This document shows positions 35,001 to 44,593 of a stretch of DNA of 63,146 nucleotides, piece after piece. Positions within the stretch are counted from its first letter, which is position 1. Each line of letters starts with the position of its first letter. The stretch lies in NCBI RefSeq assembly GCF_903819215.1, contig NZ_CAIJCT010000004.1; one strand, given 5' to 3'. This DNA is from Aedoeadaptatus coxii. GTDB lineage: Bacteria > Bacillota > Clostridia > Tissierellales > Peptoniphilaceae. The position numbers and the translations under genes were made by a program. The notes under the pieces are model-generated. The model had not been told where the DNA came from, did no database searches, and was given only the letters and a program-made list of their open reading frames with translations.

Positions 35001-38000
35001 TTAGATCCGGAACCGTTGGAAAAGCTGGTAAAAGATGGAGAAGAAAAGATTCAGTCGGGCAAATATCAAGATGCCGGCGTCAAGGCGCTTAAAGAAACAA
35101 TCGACGGCTACAAAGAACCGAACATCGGCTATCAACCGTATCCGGGCGGTCCAAAAATTGACTATAAGGGCAACTCCAACTCCAAAGGGGCGAAAGCGTA
35201 CCTTGCCGATATTAAGGCACCGAAATCGACCTATAAGAAAGATCCGAGTGACACGACGCAAAACGGCACCAATTTGGATACGTCGGTTTACGATAGCTGG
35301 GTTTATCGTGTAGATGCCGGAATCAAGGCATTAAAACTGAAAGAAGCCGGCGATGTTACCAAGACTGCCTTGGAAGATGCCATTCAAAAGGCTGAAAAAG
35401 CCTTAGAAAAGAATAAGTCGAAAGAGGCGAAGGATACGTTGCGTGCGGCCATCGCCGATGCGGAAAAAGCAAAGGACTTTACGGAACAAGATAAAATCAA
35501 TGATGCGGTTGCAACATTAAATGCCGCTATAAAAACTTATGAAGAGTCGAAAGATGTCTTTAAAACCGAAGCCTTACAAGCTGAAATCGATAAGGCGAAG
35601 AAACTTTTAAAGGAGACTAAAAAAGAAGAAGTAGTTAATGAAAAGCTTGCCATTGCCATTCAAGAAGCGGAAAAAGGCTTGAAGGCGGACAGCCAAGACA
35701 AAGTCGATGCCGCCTTAAAGGCCTTACAAGATGCCGTGGGAGAGTTCCAAGCATCCCCCGACAGAGTGGATCCGAATGCGAAGATTGAAGCGACGAAGAC
35801 GGTCAACATTCAGCTGTATAAAGAGAAGAAAGATGAGCCGTCTATGGCTAACAGTGCCCTTTGGAATCAAGGGAAACTCACCAAAGAAAATGGCAAGTGG
35901 TATTTGGAAATGCAATGGGTTCCCATGACCGCCGGTGAGGGCAATAAAGTGACCGGCGCCATTACGGGACTGAAGTATAAACTTGCAGAAGACTACATCA
36001 ATGCACAGGTACTTTCCAGTCAAGATATTCTCGTCGGTGAAAATCAATTTAACTCGCCCCAACGTGTCAAAATCGAAGTGAAGGAAAATCAACAGTTTGT
36101 TCCCGTTAAGGTATCTTATAAGACATCCTTCGGATCTCAAGAACACTCTCCGGAAGCGCGCATCGCCATCGACTGGCAATCGGCGACCGACGGCTTTAAC
36201 GAAAACACGTACAAGGTGGACAAAGGACAATTAATCGATGCCGTCAAACTTTATGAAATGTTGGCGAAAGCCGCACAAGGCGTCAATCAAGATTTAATTA
36301 ACGGTTTAAATACAAATCTTGAAAAGGCAAAGGCGGTCATCAAAAATGGCGATGCCACTATTCAAGACGTCAAAGACGTTTACGGTAATTTGGACAAAGC
36401 TGGCAGCGCCGTGAAATTTGCCGATGAAATTTACCGCGTGCATTTAACACAATTAAAGGCCAACCTCAACGAATTCAAAGGCGAAACAGGCAAGTACACG
36501 AAAGAGTCCTTGGAAAAATACGAAAGTATCATCACCCAAGGTGAAAAGGCATTAAAAAATGCAAAAACCTACGATGAAATTAAAGCGGCTTACGACGCCA
36601 TTAAATCCATCGACGACAATCTACGCTACGACACATCTGCCTTAGAAGCCAAAGTCGAAAAAGCTTCCGCCATGATGAAGGGCAAATACACGCAAGACAG
36701 CAAAGATAATTTAGACGTCAAAATTAAAGATGCGAAGAAGTGGATTGGGGAAGCAAAAGAAAAAGGCATTAAAGCCGGCTATAAGGCGCCTGAGCTGACC
36801 AAGGCTTTAGACGCCGCCATGAAGGGCATGGTAAAAGAAGGCGAAGCACCGGCAAAAGTGGATAAGACGAAGCTGAAAGACCTTATTCGCGAATGTGAAG
36901 CAATGGATCTCAGCAAGTATACCGAAGAAAGTAAGACTGAATTTGCGAAGAAATTGAACGAAGCAAAAACCGTAGCCAATGACGAAGGAGCGGTTGAGCA
37001 AAGTGTAACCGACGCCTTCAATGATTTGAAGGCGGCAAAAGCGGGGCTTGTAGTCAAACAAGCACCTAAGGGAAAAGTAACCGTCACCTTTGTGAGCGAC
37101 AAGGGAACGGCGCCTGCTGCCGTTACCGTCAATAAAGGTTCGACGATTTCCGCTCCCGCCGGCTTTGAAGAAAATGCTTCAAAAGTTAAGGTAGACGATG
37201 TGACCTATGTTTTCAAAGGCTGGTACGATGGCAATGAAAAATTCGACTTTGCACAACCTGTTAAGGGCGATAAAAGGTTAACCGCTCGCTGGGAAAAAAT
37301 GGAAGCACCTGCCGTTCAAGAGGCTATTTACAATGTAGAATTTACTTGGAAACAGACGAATAGCGATGAAGACGCCATGATGGGTAAAGTCTTTAAACAC
37401 CCCGCCCAATTGATCGTCAAAGGTAATAAGGCCTTCTTCAGAGTGGAACTGCAAGATGCAGCCCCCGATGTTTATGTTACCGACATGGCATATAAAGGTG
37501 AAGACCTCGTGCCTTTAAAGACGACAGAGGCGACCGTCGGCGGTGTGACTCAAACGAAGCCTGCGGCATTTGATATTCCCGTGGATATGAATGATGTGAA
37601 CAAGACCTTTAGATTGACAGTAACCGTTGGGGCAAAGGGAATGCAAGGCAAGGCATCGGCAGACTTTGTCGTCGATGGCGCCGGAAAAACCTCGGCACAA
37701 CCTGCGCCCAAAGTAGACAAAAAGGCATTGAATCAATTAATCGCCGAATGTGAAGCGCTGGATCTAAAAGGATTTGAAGAAAAGGGTAAGAGCGAATTTG
37801 TAGCGGCACTAAAAGAAGCGAAGGCTGTTTCTGAAAAGAGCACCGCAACCAAAGAGGATGTGGAATTGGCTCTTACGAAATTACAACAGGCAAAAGGAGC
37901 TTTAGTACAAAAGAAAGCCCCGAAACCTGAAGAAAAACCGGATACGCCGAAGCCTGATATTAAACCGAGTCCTCAAAAACCCGAAGTGGATTCAGGCAAT

Positions 38001-38666
38001 TCCGGAAGTGGGTGGTACCTCGCTCCGATTCCGTCAAAATCTGCAGGAAAACAAACAGAACCTGAAAAGAAAAAAGAAGCACCCGAAACGAACAAAAAAC
38101 ATGTGGAATCGTCGAAAGCTCCCGAAGCAAACTTTAGCGATACTGCAAACCACTGGGCAAAAGAATCCATTAATTATGTAGTTAGCAAAGGGTACTTTAA
38201 AGGTGTAGGCGGTAATCGTTTTGCACCGAATAATTCGATCACCCGTGCGGATTTTGTTACCGTCTTGGGACGTATGGCGGGCATCGACCAAAGCAAGTTT
38301 ATGAACAATGTTTTCAAAGACGTCAACGGAGGCTACTATGCCGCCTATGTCAACTGGGCAAATGAAAACGGAATTGTTCAAGGAATCGGCGATGGTAAAT
38401 TTGATCCCAAGCGTCCCATTACCCGTGAGGAAATGGCTGTTATCATGAACAAGTTCTTACAAGTGACGAACAAAACGCTTTTTGAAAAAGAAAGCAAAGC
38501 TTTCACCGACGATGGAACCATTGAACCGTGGGCAAAAGATGCAGTGCATCATATGGCGAAGCTTGGAATCGTTAAGGGCATGAACGACGGATCCTTTGCT
38601 CCTCGTTCAAGCTTAACGCGAGCACAAGTGGCACAAATCCTTTACAATATAGATAACAATAAGTAG
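32091..38666 (+). CDS. Giant SLH-anchored surface protein with NEAT-like and FIVAR-like repeats
   Basis: This 2191-residue protein is exported and held on the wall. A signal peptide (basic start, hydrophobic ISLAMALMTILGSSQPIFAF) ends near residue 33. Segments resembling NEAT iron-transport domains lie at about 161-285, 533-660, 663-800, 1236-1365 (NIQLYKEKKDEPSMANSAL) and 1745-1865 (FKHPAQLIVKGNKAFFRVEL). Helical FIVAR-like repeats fill about 1085-1225, 1385-1655 and 1870-1945. An InlB-type B repeat (TVTFVSDKG...KGWYDG) is near 1660-1735. Three SLH domains occupy about 2013-2190. A Fur box suggests heme, hemoprotein or iron capture. No clear YxxxY heme ligand motif was seen in the NEAT-like parts, so adhesion or protein binding is an alternative. 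Confidence 0.75.
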   Translation: MKGKMRGKRQISLAMALMTILGSSQPIFAFTPAKEDTKQAIIRKADEILKNQSIQKHLLGTDYLAPKHNSTYTPGIDLGDYEDVEGKGKLYGKDSYILTPDQIIETPWYEIYNLVARAKESVNSLDEAKAQRLLGELDTILQIYALNSDTKLKEDGDYQGKYKLVDVQLVGSDGQTNVYKDLGTEKVDAKGLFQEMEVTKWGNELEVLFVANKDKVSKINSMVMKNVAGKEIRVSLGSATQDPTKTNLVAIPIPAELDGSQLVVESMSYVDNQGATKQTGTFGIKIDYNTMRKSADNYSRYEKKTKARIKYWIKRGEILIGKYLDADVPKDQERIKTVRESIEKLNQLRNSEKPSMTEALNIAQPIYEIENTFTLLEILNERIHEAMDDLDSGTIYNDKKYTKESLEAFRKYLEKTEQKAGDMDVPELVSKISEVQTASQNNLLKYNTEALQKLVNKADKYEEKYYEEESFAQFKLVKIQAKKWVEDNAKFSPSLDETSDHIKALEQAINALQAKPGVQPPEIKEDEPNKQGKTMYAIPVTCNDPAIQRCLAGPVKYIPSEKKYIFSFKKDGDNFVNEATANTSDYSNKTGKVIETLGEDSGYKIAKTIEFVDPETSLGFYANIKYYDENSMGIQNKDFVKFTLDMDKKQLIGGEEDKPSTEPYDVTIEYQNQNGAGKTHMERLVSEKAKYDPVQKTLTFYANPEMDGKKVKSYLENINYAPKGRYIPADITKKVEYGLVSEKADKDGIAAEKADVPMAFVLKYDMDSKDKIVVNTDVVIGHSDKKTQKTGDTIWLYVKGGKVKTTKEELKELQLALQNRISDLKTNHAMVSKILPEEIDVFDHAEHSGSDKNVVTKIVTKKVKINDAIKEALGRAEVVDTKDPEKIKACIKELDDLSLSILPWVSFINAVDGESQNLEKYKADTHFIPSTVTEAESKWKEIKEKTTATITREDIRTYSQTLTSLYDGLRLDPEPLEKLVKDGEEKIQSGKYQDAGVKALKETIDGYKEPNIGYQPYPGGPKIDYKGNSNSKGAKAYLADIKAPKSTYKKDPSDTTQNGTNLDTSVYDSWVYRVDAGIKALKLKEAGDVTKTALEDAIQKAEKALEKNKSKEAKDTLRAAIADAEKAKDFTEQDKINDAVATLNAAIKTYEESKDVFKTEALQAEIDKAKKLLKETKKEEVVNEKLAIAIQEAEKGLKADSQDKVDAALKALQDAVGEFQASPDRVDPNAKIEATKTVNIQLYKEKKDEPSMANSALWNQGKLTKENGKWYLEMQWVPMTAGEGNKVTGAITGLKYKLAEDYINAQVLSSQDILVGENQFNSPQRVKIEVKENQQFVPVKVSYKTSFGSQEHSPEARIAIDWQSATDGFNENTYKVDKGQLIDAVKLYEMLAKAAQGVNQDLINGLNTNLEKAKAVIKNGDATIQDVKDVYGNLDKAGSAVKFADEIYRVHLTQLKANLNEFKGETGKYTKESLEKYESIITQGEKALKNAKTYDEIKAAYDAIKSIDDNLRYDTSALEAKVEKASAMMKGKYTQDSKDNLDVKIKDAKKWIGEAKEKGIKAGYKAPELTKALDAAMKGMVKEGEAPAKVDKTKLKDLIRECEAMDLSKYTEESKTEFAKKLNEAKTVANDEGAVEQSVTDAFNDLKAAKAGLVVKQAPKGKVTVTFVSDKGTAPAAVTVNKGSTISAPAGFEENASKVKVDDVTYVFKGWYDGNEKFDFAQPVKGDKRLTARWEKMEAPAVQEAIYNVEFTWKQTNSDEDAMMGKVFKHPAQLIVKGNKAFFRVELQDAAPDVYVTDMAYKGEDLVPLKTTEATVGGVTQTKPAAFDIPVDMNDVNKTFRLTVTVGAKGMQGKASADFVVDGAGKTSAQPAPKVDKKALNQLIAECEALDLKGFEEKGKSEFVAALKEAKAVSEKSTATKEDVELALTKLQQAKGALVQKKAPKPEEKPDTPKPDIKPSPQKPEVDSGNSGSGWYLAPIPSKSAGKQTEPEKKKEAPETNKKHVESSKAPEANFSDTANHWAKESINYVVSKGYFKGVGGNRFAPNNSITRADFVTVLGRMAGIDQSKFMNNVFKDVNGGYYAAYVNWANENGIVQGIGDGKFDPKRPITREEMAVIMNKFLQVTNKTLFEKESKAFTDDGTIEPWAKDAVHHMAKLGIVKGMNDGSFAPRSSLTRAQVAQILYNIDNNK

Positions 38667-38692
38667 TGAATGATCTCCAAATAATAAAAATG

Positions 38693-38728
38693 AACTTCGT
38701 GAGCAGAAGCTTGCGAAGTTTATTTTTG
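38693..38728 (+). terminator. Intrinsic terminator after the SLH protein gene
   Basis: AACTTCG...AGC pairs with GCT...CGAAGTT around AGAA, followed by TATTTTTG. Confidence 0.75.
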
Positions 38729-38799
38729 TTGGACGGAAAAGGGCGCGAATAGAACTATCGTGGGAATTATGGTAGAATAGATCGATATGAGGTGATAGA

Positions 38800-39720
38800 T
38801 TGTATCGTAAAATGTCAGGCTTAAACGTACTTAAGCTGTTTTTATATTCCATCCTGTTGTTTTTAGGTGGAATGGTCATGCCCATCTTTTTTGCCTTTAT
38901 TCCGGCACTTTTCTTGTCGGAGATGCGACGCCAAGGGGTTCTTCCCGTGGCAGGCGTATTTTTAGGCGTGTGCGTGATCTTGGGATTTTTAACCGATCCC
39001 ATGACGGCCCTTTCCCTAATGACCATTATGGGCCCGTTAATTCTCATATTGGATTATTGCATGCGCACCGATAAGAGCGTGGACTTTACCATGGCCGTCG
39101 GCACGCTTTTATTTATCGCAAGCTTCGGCTTTATTCTCTACCGAAGCGGCACCCTACACTTAATTCAAACCGGCGAATTTTTATCCTATGCCGATAATAT
39201 TCAGCAAGAGATCATTAAAAACGCGGGCCTCTCTTCTATGGATCAGGCGCGCATCGCCCTGCAACTAAAGACCTTTATGCGCCGCGCCATTAGTCTCGTT
39301 CCCGCCTTTATTGTGCTTTCGGGGCTTTTAATGAGCTATGTATCCTATCGCATCAGCGGACGGAACATGCGCATCGCCGGCGAAAAAGTCGTATGCCCCG
39401 GGCCTTTCTTCCTCTTGCGCTTGCCCCGATTGGCTATGATCCCCTCGGTGGTATTGGTGGCAATAGGTTACGGCCTTATGCAGTCGTCTTTCCCCGGAAT
39501 CGAGCTTTACGTATTGAATGTCGGCGCCGTCGTGGCGACGCTTTTGGCCTTTCAAGGCCTTGCCATCGAAAGCTTCTTCCTACTGCGCTTTGTGCGTCAG
39601 CCTTTGGCGAGAGGTTTGATTATGTTTTTAACCCTAACCAACCCCGTAGGGCAAATGGCCCTGGCGGCTCTCGGACTCATCGATCAAGTCCTGAACATCC
39701 GAAACATTCAAGGAGTGTGA
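38800..39720 (+). CDS. DUF2232 multi-pass membrane protein
   Basis: A 306-residue membrane protein with about seven or eight hydrophobic helices and the spacing of the YybS/DUF2232 family, which commonly precedes gdpP and rplI in Firmicutes. Function is not established. The likely start is TTG 38800: GAGG of the GAGGTGAT site ends seven bases before it, whereas the first ATG (38812) is too far away. It ends 4 bp before gdpP. Confidence 0.78.
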   Translation: MYRKMSGLNVLKLFLYSILLFLGGMVMPIFFAFIPALFLSEMRRQGVLPVAGVFLGVCVILGFLTDPMTALSLMTIMGPLILILDYCMRTDKSVDFTMAVGTLLFIASFGFILYRSGTLHLIQTGEFLSYADNIQQEIIKNAGLSSMDQARIALQLKTFMRRAISLVPAFIVLSGLLMSYVSYRISGRNMRIAGEKVVCPGPFFLLRLPRLAMIPSVVLVAIGYGLMQSSFPGIELYVLNVGAVVATLLAFQGLAIESFFLLRFVRQPLARGLIMFLTLTNPVGQMALAALGLIDQVLNIRNIQGV

Positions 39721-39724
39721 TACT

Positions 39725-41731
39725 ATGGACCATCGATTTTCAGTAAAAGATTATTATCTCTATTTATTATTGATCGCTCTCTTGGCCGTGGCGCTTTTTG
39801 TCTTTAATCCCGTCCTCGGCACATTAGGCGTCATCGCCTGGGTTATTTCCGCCTCGTACGCTTATCGCACGGCGAAAAAGTTTAACGAAACCCTAAGCGA
39901 ACAATTTCAATCCTTGCACAAGGATTTTGAAAAAGTAACGGAACGCGCTATTTTCTCCATGCCTTTTCCCATGGTGGTTACCGATAAAAGCGGCGTCATC
40001 ATCTGGCACAATTCCCATTTCGCCACCCTTTTAGACGGCGACAATTTACGGGGCAATGTACTGCAAAAAGAAATTCCCGACCTTGGCAAAAATGCGGAGG
40101 AAGAAGAGGACGGCGTGCGTACTGTGGAAAACGGCGAAACCGTCTTGATTAAGGATGTGCCTTTCGCCACTTATCGCAACATCGTCGACTACCAACGAAG
40201 CGGCAACGCAGACATACTCTGCCTTTATTATTTCGTAGATCGCAGCGCACTCTACGATTTGGAACGTCTTTACGACGATGTAAGCAGCGTGGTCATGGTC
40301 GTGGAAGTGGACAACTTCGACGAAGTGGTGGATGCGGCGCCCACATCGAAAAAGCCGTTGCTTATCGCCGAAATCGACCATCGCATCAACGAATATTTCC
40401 GTTCCCAAAACGCTCTCGTGCGTAAATTCCAGGAAGATATGTACCTGATCGTCATGCGGAAAATGGATATGGAACCTATGGTGAACGAAAAGTTCGCCAT
40501 TCTCGACCTTATTCGGGAAATCGACGCGGGCACGACCGTCAACATTACCCTTTCCGCCGGCGTCAGTCGTCCGGGCCTTACCTTTATGGAAGCCTATAAA
40601 GAAGCGGACACCTGCCTCGATGTCGCCTTAGGCCGCGGCGGCGACCAAGTGGTCGTGCGTACGGAAGATACCTACGCTTACTTCGGCGGCAAGAGCAAGG
40701 CCGTGGAAAAGCGAAACAAGGTTAAGGCGAGAGTATTGGGTATCGCCCTTCGCCAGCTGATTGAAAAATCGCCGAAAGTATTTGCCATGGGCCACACCAA
40801 TCCCGACATGGACGCCATCGGCGCCGCCGTCGGCGTTATGCGCGCGGCAAAGAATCAAGGCAAAGAAGGCTATATTATTTTAAAAGAATCCAACCCTTCC
40901 ATCGATTTGCTGTTAAAAGTCATGGAAAAGGAAGAGCCGGAGCTTTATAAGCACATTATTCCCGGCGAACGGGCGGAAGAGCTTTTGCGTCAAGACGATC
41001 TTTTGATTCTCGTAGACAATCACAAGCCTTCCTTTACGGAACACCCGCCTATGTTGGAACGCACGTCCAACGTAGTGGTTGTGGATCACCACAGACGGGG
41101 CAGCGAGTTCGTCAACGATCCGGTGCTGAATTATGTAGAGCCTTACGCATCCTCTACCTGCGAGCTGATTACGGAAATGCTCACCTATATGTACGACGAC
41201 ATGGACTTAACGGAATTTGAAGCTAACGCCCTGATGAGCGGCATCGTCGTGGATACGAAGAACTTTACCTTTAAAGCCGGCGTAAGAACCTTTGAAGCGG
41301 CATCGGCTCTAAAACGTGCCGGCGCGGATATGTCGAAGGTACGCTACTTCTTTGAAGACGATTACGACACCATTATTTCCCGGGCGGAAGTGGTACACAA
41401 TGCCCGCATTATTTTCGACAACATCGCCATTTCCAAACTGGAAGGCGACTCGCCCAATTCCGTCTTGGTCAGCGCCCAAGCTGCCGATGAACTTTTGGGT
41501 ATTCACGGCATTAAGGCGTCCTTCGTCCTCAACAAGAAAAAAGACACCGTTCATATTTCCGGAAGAAGTTTCGGCGAAATCAGCGTGCAACTGATTTTGG
41601 AATCCATGGGTGGAGGCGGCCACTTGAACATGGCGGGTGCCCAAGTGAAAAACGACGATATCGATGTCGTTGAAGCACAATTAATTCAAGCCATCAAAGA
41701 CTATTTAGAAAAAGGAGAAAAAGAAGAATGA
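39725..41731 (+). CDS. gdpP: Cyclic-di-AMP phosphodiesterase GdpP
   Basis: GdpP hydrolyses c-di-AMP to pApA and thereby controls potassium and osmolyte uptake, wall stress and beta-lactam tolerance. The 668 residues hold two N-terminal membrane helices (about 10-50), a PAS-like region (FPMVVTDKSGVIIWHNSHFATLL), a degenerate GGDEF domain, and a DHH/DHHA1 catalytic unit with GHTNPDMDAIGA near residue 355, VVVDHHRRG near 450 and the GGGGHLNMAGAQV substrate motif near 628. Its end overlaps rplI by 4 bp. Confidence 0.95.
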   Translation: MDHRFSVKDYYLYLLLIALLAVALFVFNPVLGTLGVIAWVISASYAYRTAKKFNETLSEQFQSLHKDFEKVTERAIFSMPFPMVVTDKSGVIIWHNSHFATLLDGDNLRGNVLQKEIPDLGKNAEEEEDGVRTVENGETVLIKDVPFATYRNIVDYQRSGNADILCLYYFVDRSALYDLERLYDDVSSVVMVVEVDNFDEVVDAAPTSKKPLLIAEIDHRINEYFRSQNALVRKFQEDMYLIVMRKMDMEPMVNEKFAILDLIREIDAGTTVNITLSAGVSRPGLTFMEAYKEADTCLDVALGRGGDQVVVRTEDTYAYFGGKSKAVEKRNKVKARVLGIALRQLIEKSPKVFAMGHTNPDMDAIGAAVGVMRAAKNQGKEGYIILKESNPSIDLLLKVMEKEEPELYKHIIPGERAEELLRQDDLLILVDNHKPSFTEHPPMLERTSNVVVVDHHRRGSEFVNDPVLNYVEPYASSTCELITEMLTYMYDDMDLTEFEANALMSGIVVDTKNFTFKAGVRTFEAASALKRAGADMSKVRYFFEDDYDTIISRAEVVHNARIIFDNIAISKLEGDSPNSVLVSAQAADELLGIHGIKASFVLNKKKDTVHISGRSFGEISVQLILESMGGGGHLNMAGAQVKNDDIDVVEAQLIQAIKDYLEKGEKEE

Positions 41732-42174
41732 AAGTAATCTTATTAGCAGATGTCAGTAAATTAGGCAAAGAAGGGGATTTAGTCGATTCTAAATCCGGTT
41801 ACGCTCGCAACTTCTTATTCCCTCGCAAACTTGCCGTAGAAGCTACGCCTGAAAATCTCGAAAACTGGAAAGAAATGAAGGCGAAAGAAGCGGCCGATGA
41901 AGCGGAAAGAGTGCGTCAAGCGGAAGAAACCAAAAAACTTTTGGAATCCAAATCCGTAGACTTAAAGGCTAAAGGCGGCGAAGGCGGCAGATTATTCGGC
42001 GCCATTACGGCAAAAGATATTGCCGAACGCATGGATGAACTTTTCAACGTCAAAATCGACAAGAAAAAAATCGTCCTTTCCGAAAACATTAAGGCCACCG
42101 GCAATCACAAGATCACCGTCAAACTTCACGGCGACATTTCCGCCGATATTACCGTCGTCGTAACTGCTGAATAA
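41728..42174 (+). CDS. rplI: 50S ribosomal protein L9
   Basis: L9 extends from the L1 stalk base and limits frameshifting. MKVILLADVSKLGKEGDLVDSKSGYARNFLFPRKLAVEAT is the N-terminal signature, then a long helix and a C-terminal domain (FGAITAKDIAERMDELFNVKIDKKKIVL). 148 residues. It overlaps gdpP (ATGA) and dnaB (TAATG), giving three translationally coupled genes. Confidence 0.97.
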   Translation: MKVILLADVSKLGKEGDLVDSKSGYARNFLFPRKLAVEATPENLENWKEMKAKEAADEAERVRQAEETKKLLESKSVDLKAKGGEGGRLFGAITAKDIAERMDELFNVKIDKKKIVLSENIKATGNHKITVKLHGDISADITVVVTAE

Positions 42175-43499
42175 TGAGCGGCGACGGAGCCAGAGTCCCT
42201 CCTTACGACGAGCAGGCGGAAGCCTCCGTCTTAGGTGCCATGCTTTTGGATAAGACGGCCATTACCACGGCCGTCGAAATTATCCGCGGCGACGATTTCT
42301 ATTATGACAGCCACAAAGCGATTTTCGAGGGGATTCTTCGACTTTATAACAAAAATGAGCCCGCCGACATGATTACCTTGTCCGATTTTCTGAAGAAGAA
42401 CGGACAATTGGACGCTGTCGGCGGTTATACTTATTTAGGGCGCTTAACCTCGGGCACCGGCGCCATTTCAAACACAGAAGCTTATTGCCATATTATTAAG
42501 GAAAAATCCACCCTGCGCTCCCTTATTCGTGCCGGGGGCGAAATCGTAAATGACGCTTACGAAGATGACGACGACGTAGGCGCCATTATCGAAAAAGCGG
42601 AAAAATCCATTTTCGACATTACCCAAGACAATCAACGAAACGGTCTCGTTCCCATGAGCGACGTCATGGTCACCACTTTCGATATTATGCAGCAGCGAGC
42701 AGAAAACAAAGGCGGCCTTACGGGGCTGACCACGGGCTTTATCGATTTTGATCGCAAGACATCGGGTTTGCAAAAGGCGGATCTCGTCTTATTGGCGGCG
42801 CGCCCTTCCATGGGTAAGACCGCACTCATGGTCAATATTTCCACCAACGCCGCCTTAAAAGGCAATGCCTCCGTGGCCATGTTTTCCCTGGAAATGAGCC
42901 GCAATCAATTATCTCAGCGTATCCTTTCCTCCCTTTGCCACGTGGATCTTATGAAAATTATTTCAGGCGATCTTACCACCGAGGAATGGACAAAGGTCAT
43001 CGAAACCATGACCTACATGAACGAAATGAAAATTTCCATCGACGATACGGCGGGCATTACGCCCCTGGAAGTGAAAGCGAAATGCCGCCGCTTAAAGGCG
43101 GAAAAAGGACTGGATCTCATCGTCATCGACTACTTGCAACTGATGGAAGTAGGGGGGCGCTCGGAATCCCGTCAACAGGAAATTTCATCTATTTCCCGTC
43201 AGCTCAAGGGTATCGCCAAAGAACTCGACGTTCCCGTCATCGCCCTTTCTCAACTTTCCCGTGCGCCGGAAATGCGCGCCGATCACCGGCCCATTCTATC
43301 CGACCTTCGGGAATCGGGCGCCATCGAGCAGGACGCGGACATCGTCATGTTCCTTTACCGCGACGAATATTACAATCCCGACACGGAGAAAAAAGGCCTT
43401 GGCGAATTAATTATCGCCAAGCATCGTAACGGGCCCACGGGCACGGTGGAACTTCTGTTCAAAAACGAATACACGAAATTTGTTAATCTACAAGTTTAA
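42174..43499 (+). CDS. dnaB: Replicative DNA helicase DnaB
   Basis: DnaB unwinds DNA ahead of the replisome. The N-terminal helical domain (PPYDEQAEASVLGAMLLDKTAI) is followed by a RecA-like ATPase with Walker A ARPSMGKTALMVNIS near residue 208, EMSRNQLSQRILSS, Walker B LDLIVIDYLQLM and the DLRESGAIEQDADIVMFLYRDEYY motif. 441 residues; no intein. It shares one base with the rplI stop. Confidence 0.96.
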   Translation: MSGDGARVPPYDEQAEASVLGAMLLDKTAITTAVEIIRGDDFYYDSHKAIFEGILRLYNKNEPADMITLSDFLKKNGQLDAVGGYTYLGRLTSGTGAISNTEAYCHIIKEKSTLRSLIRAGGEIVNDAYEDDDDVGAIIEKAEKSIFDITQDNQRNGLVPMSDVMVTTFDIMQQRAENKGGLTGLTTGFIDFDRKTSGLQKADLVLLAARPSMGKTALMVNISTNAALKGNASVAMFSLEMSRNQLSQRILSSLCHVDLMKIISGDLTTEEWTKVIETMTYMNEMKISIDDTAGITPLEVKAKCRRLKAEKGLDLIVIDYLQLMEVGGRSESRQQEISSISRQLKGIAKELDVPVIALSQLSRAPEMRADHRPILSDLRESGAIEQDADIVMFLYRDEYYNPDTEKKGLGELIIAKHRNGPTGTVELLFKNEYTKFVNLQV

Positions 43500-43510
43500 T
43501 CGGAGGATTT

Positions 43511-44332
43511 ATGGATATTATTCGCGTGATCATTTTGGGGATCATCGAAGGGGTAACGGAATTTTTGCCCGTTTCCAGTACGGGGCACTTAATTCTCGCC
43601 CACGAGTGGATTTCACTCGACCCCCAAAGTTTTCAAAACGCATTCGACGTATGCATTCAATTAGGGGCGATTTTGGCCGTCGTCGTCCTGTACTTTTCAA
43701 AACTATGGCCATTTTATAAAAGCGACGAAAATAAAATTAAAATCGACGAAAAAACCATGACCCTTTGGTTGAAGGTTATCGTCGGCGTCTTGCCCTCGGC
43801 GGTATTGGGCTTTTTGTTTGACGACTTTATCGACGCCCATCTCTTTAAGCCTCTCGTCGTGGCGGCGACCCTTATACTTTACGGGGGACTCATCCTTTGG
43901 ATCGAAGGCCGCAACAAAAGAGAAAACAAACGGGTGAAAGTACACCGCGTGGAAAACATCCCCTACGGCATGGCACTCTTAATCGGGCTGGCTCAATGTT
44001 TAGCCATGATTCCCGGCACGAGCCGAAGCGCCGCCACCATTTTAGGCGCTTTACTCCTCGGCGTGGGAAGGGGAGCGGCGGCAGAATTTTCATTCTTCCT
44101 CGCCATACCCACCATGTTCGGCGCCACGCTGTTAAAAATCGTGAAAAACGGATTGGCATTCAGTGGCTACCAATGGTTTTTAATCTTCCTCGGCGCCTTG
44201 GTAAGCTTCGTCGTCGCCGTCATCGTCATCAAACAATTTATGGATTATGTAAGAAAAAAAGACTTCCGCATCTTCGGCTACTACCGAATAGTATTGGGAC
44301 TCGTCGTTTTCTTATATTTTGCCCTTCACTAA
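43511..44332 (+). CDS. uppP: Undecaprenyl-diphosphatase
   Basis: UppP (BacA) dephosphorylates undecaprenyl pyrophosphate to recycle the lipid carrier for peptidoglycan and confers bacitracin tolerance. The membrane enzyme of 273 residues has the (E/Q)XXXE motif in GIIEGVTEFLPVSSTGHL and the catalytic PGTSRSAATI motif near residue 170. It follows dnaB by 11 bp with a CGGAGGATTT site and ends at a terminator. Confidence 0.95.
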   Translation: MDIIRVIILGIIEGVTEFLPVSSTGHLILAHEWISLDPQSFQNAFDVCIQLGAILAVVVLYFSKLWPFYKSDENKIKIDEKTMTLWLKVIVGVLPSAVLGFLFDDFIDAHLFKPLVVAATLILYGGLILWIEGRNKRENKRVKVHRVENIPYGMALLIGLAQCLAMIPGTSRSAATILGALLLGVGRGAAAEFSFFLAIPTMFGATLLKIVKNGLAFSGYQWFLIFLGALVSFVVAVIVIKQFMDYVRKKDFRIFGYYRIVLGLVVFLYFALH

Positions 44333-44358
44333 CAGTGCGACAAAACGCACTGTTTTTT
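44331..44358 (+). terminator. Intrinsic terminator after uppP
   Basis: AACAGTGCG pairs with CGCACTGTT around ACAAAA and is followed by seven T residues. It overlaps the last bases of the uppP stop codon. Confidence 0.85.
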
Positions 44359-44593
44359 TATACGCAATATTTTTATTATCCGCAATTTAATATTTTCTTT
44401 TATAAAAAAACAAAAAAGTCTTTGAAAGATCTTATTACTTTGGTAAAATGATGGATGAACAATTTATATGAATTGTCTAACGGGAATCCCGTGTCGCCGG
44501 CGGAAATTTTCCGAGGCACTTTATTTCCAGTAGATAAGGCAAAGGCATAATAGCAATCCCTTCTCGCAATCATCGAGAAACTTTATTATTTCG

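Noticed and set aside
35345..37930. DNA tandem repeats within the SLH protein gene
   Set aside because: The repetition is at the protein level (diverged FIVAR-like helices); the DNA copies are not similar enough to call tandem repeats.
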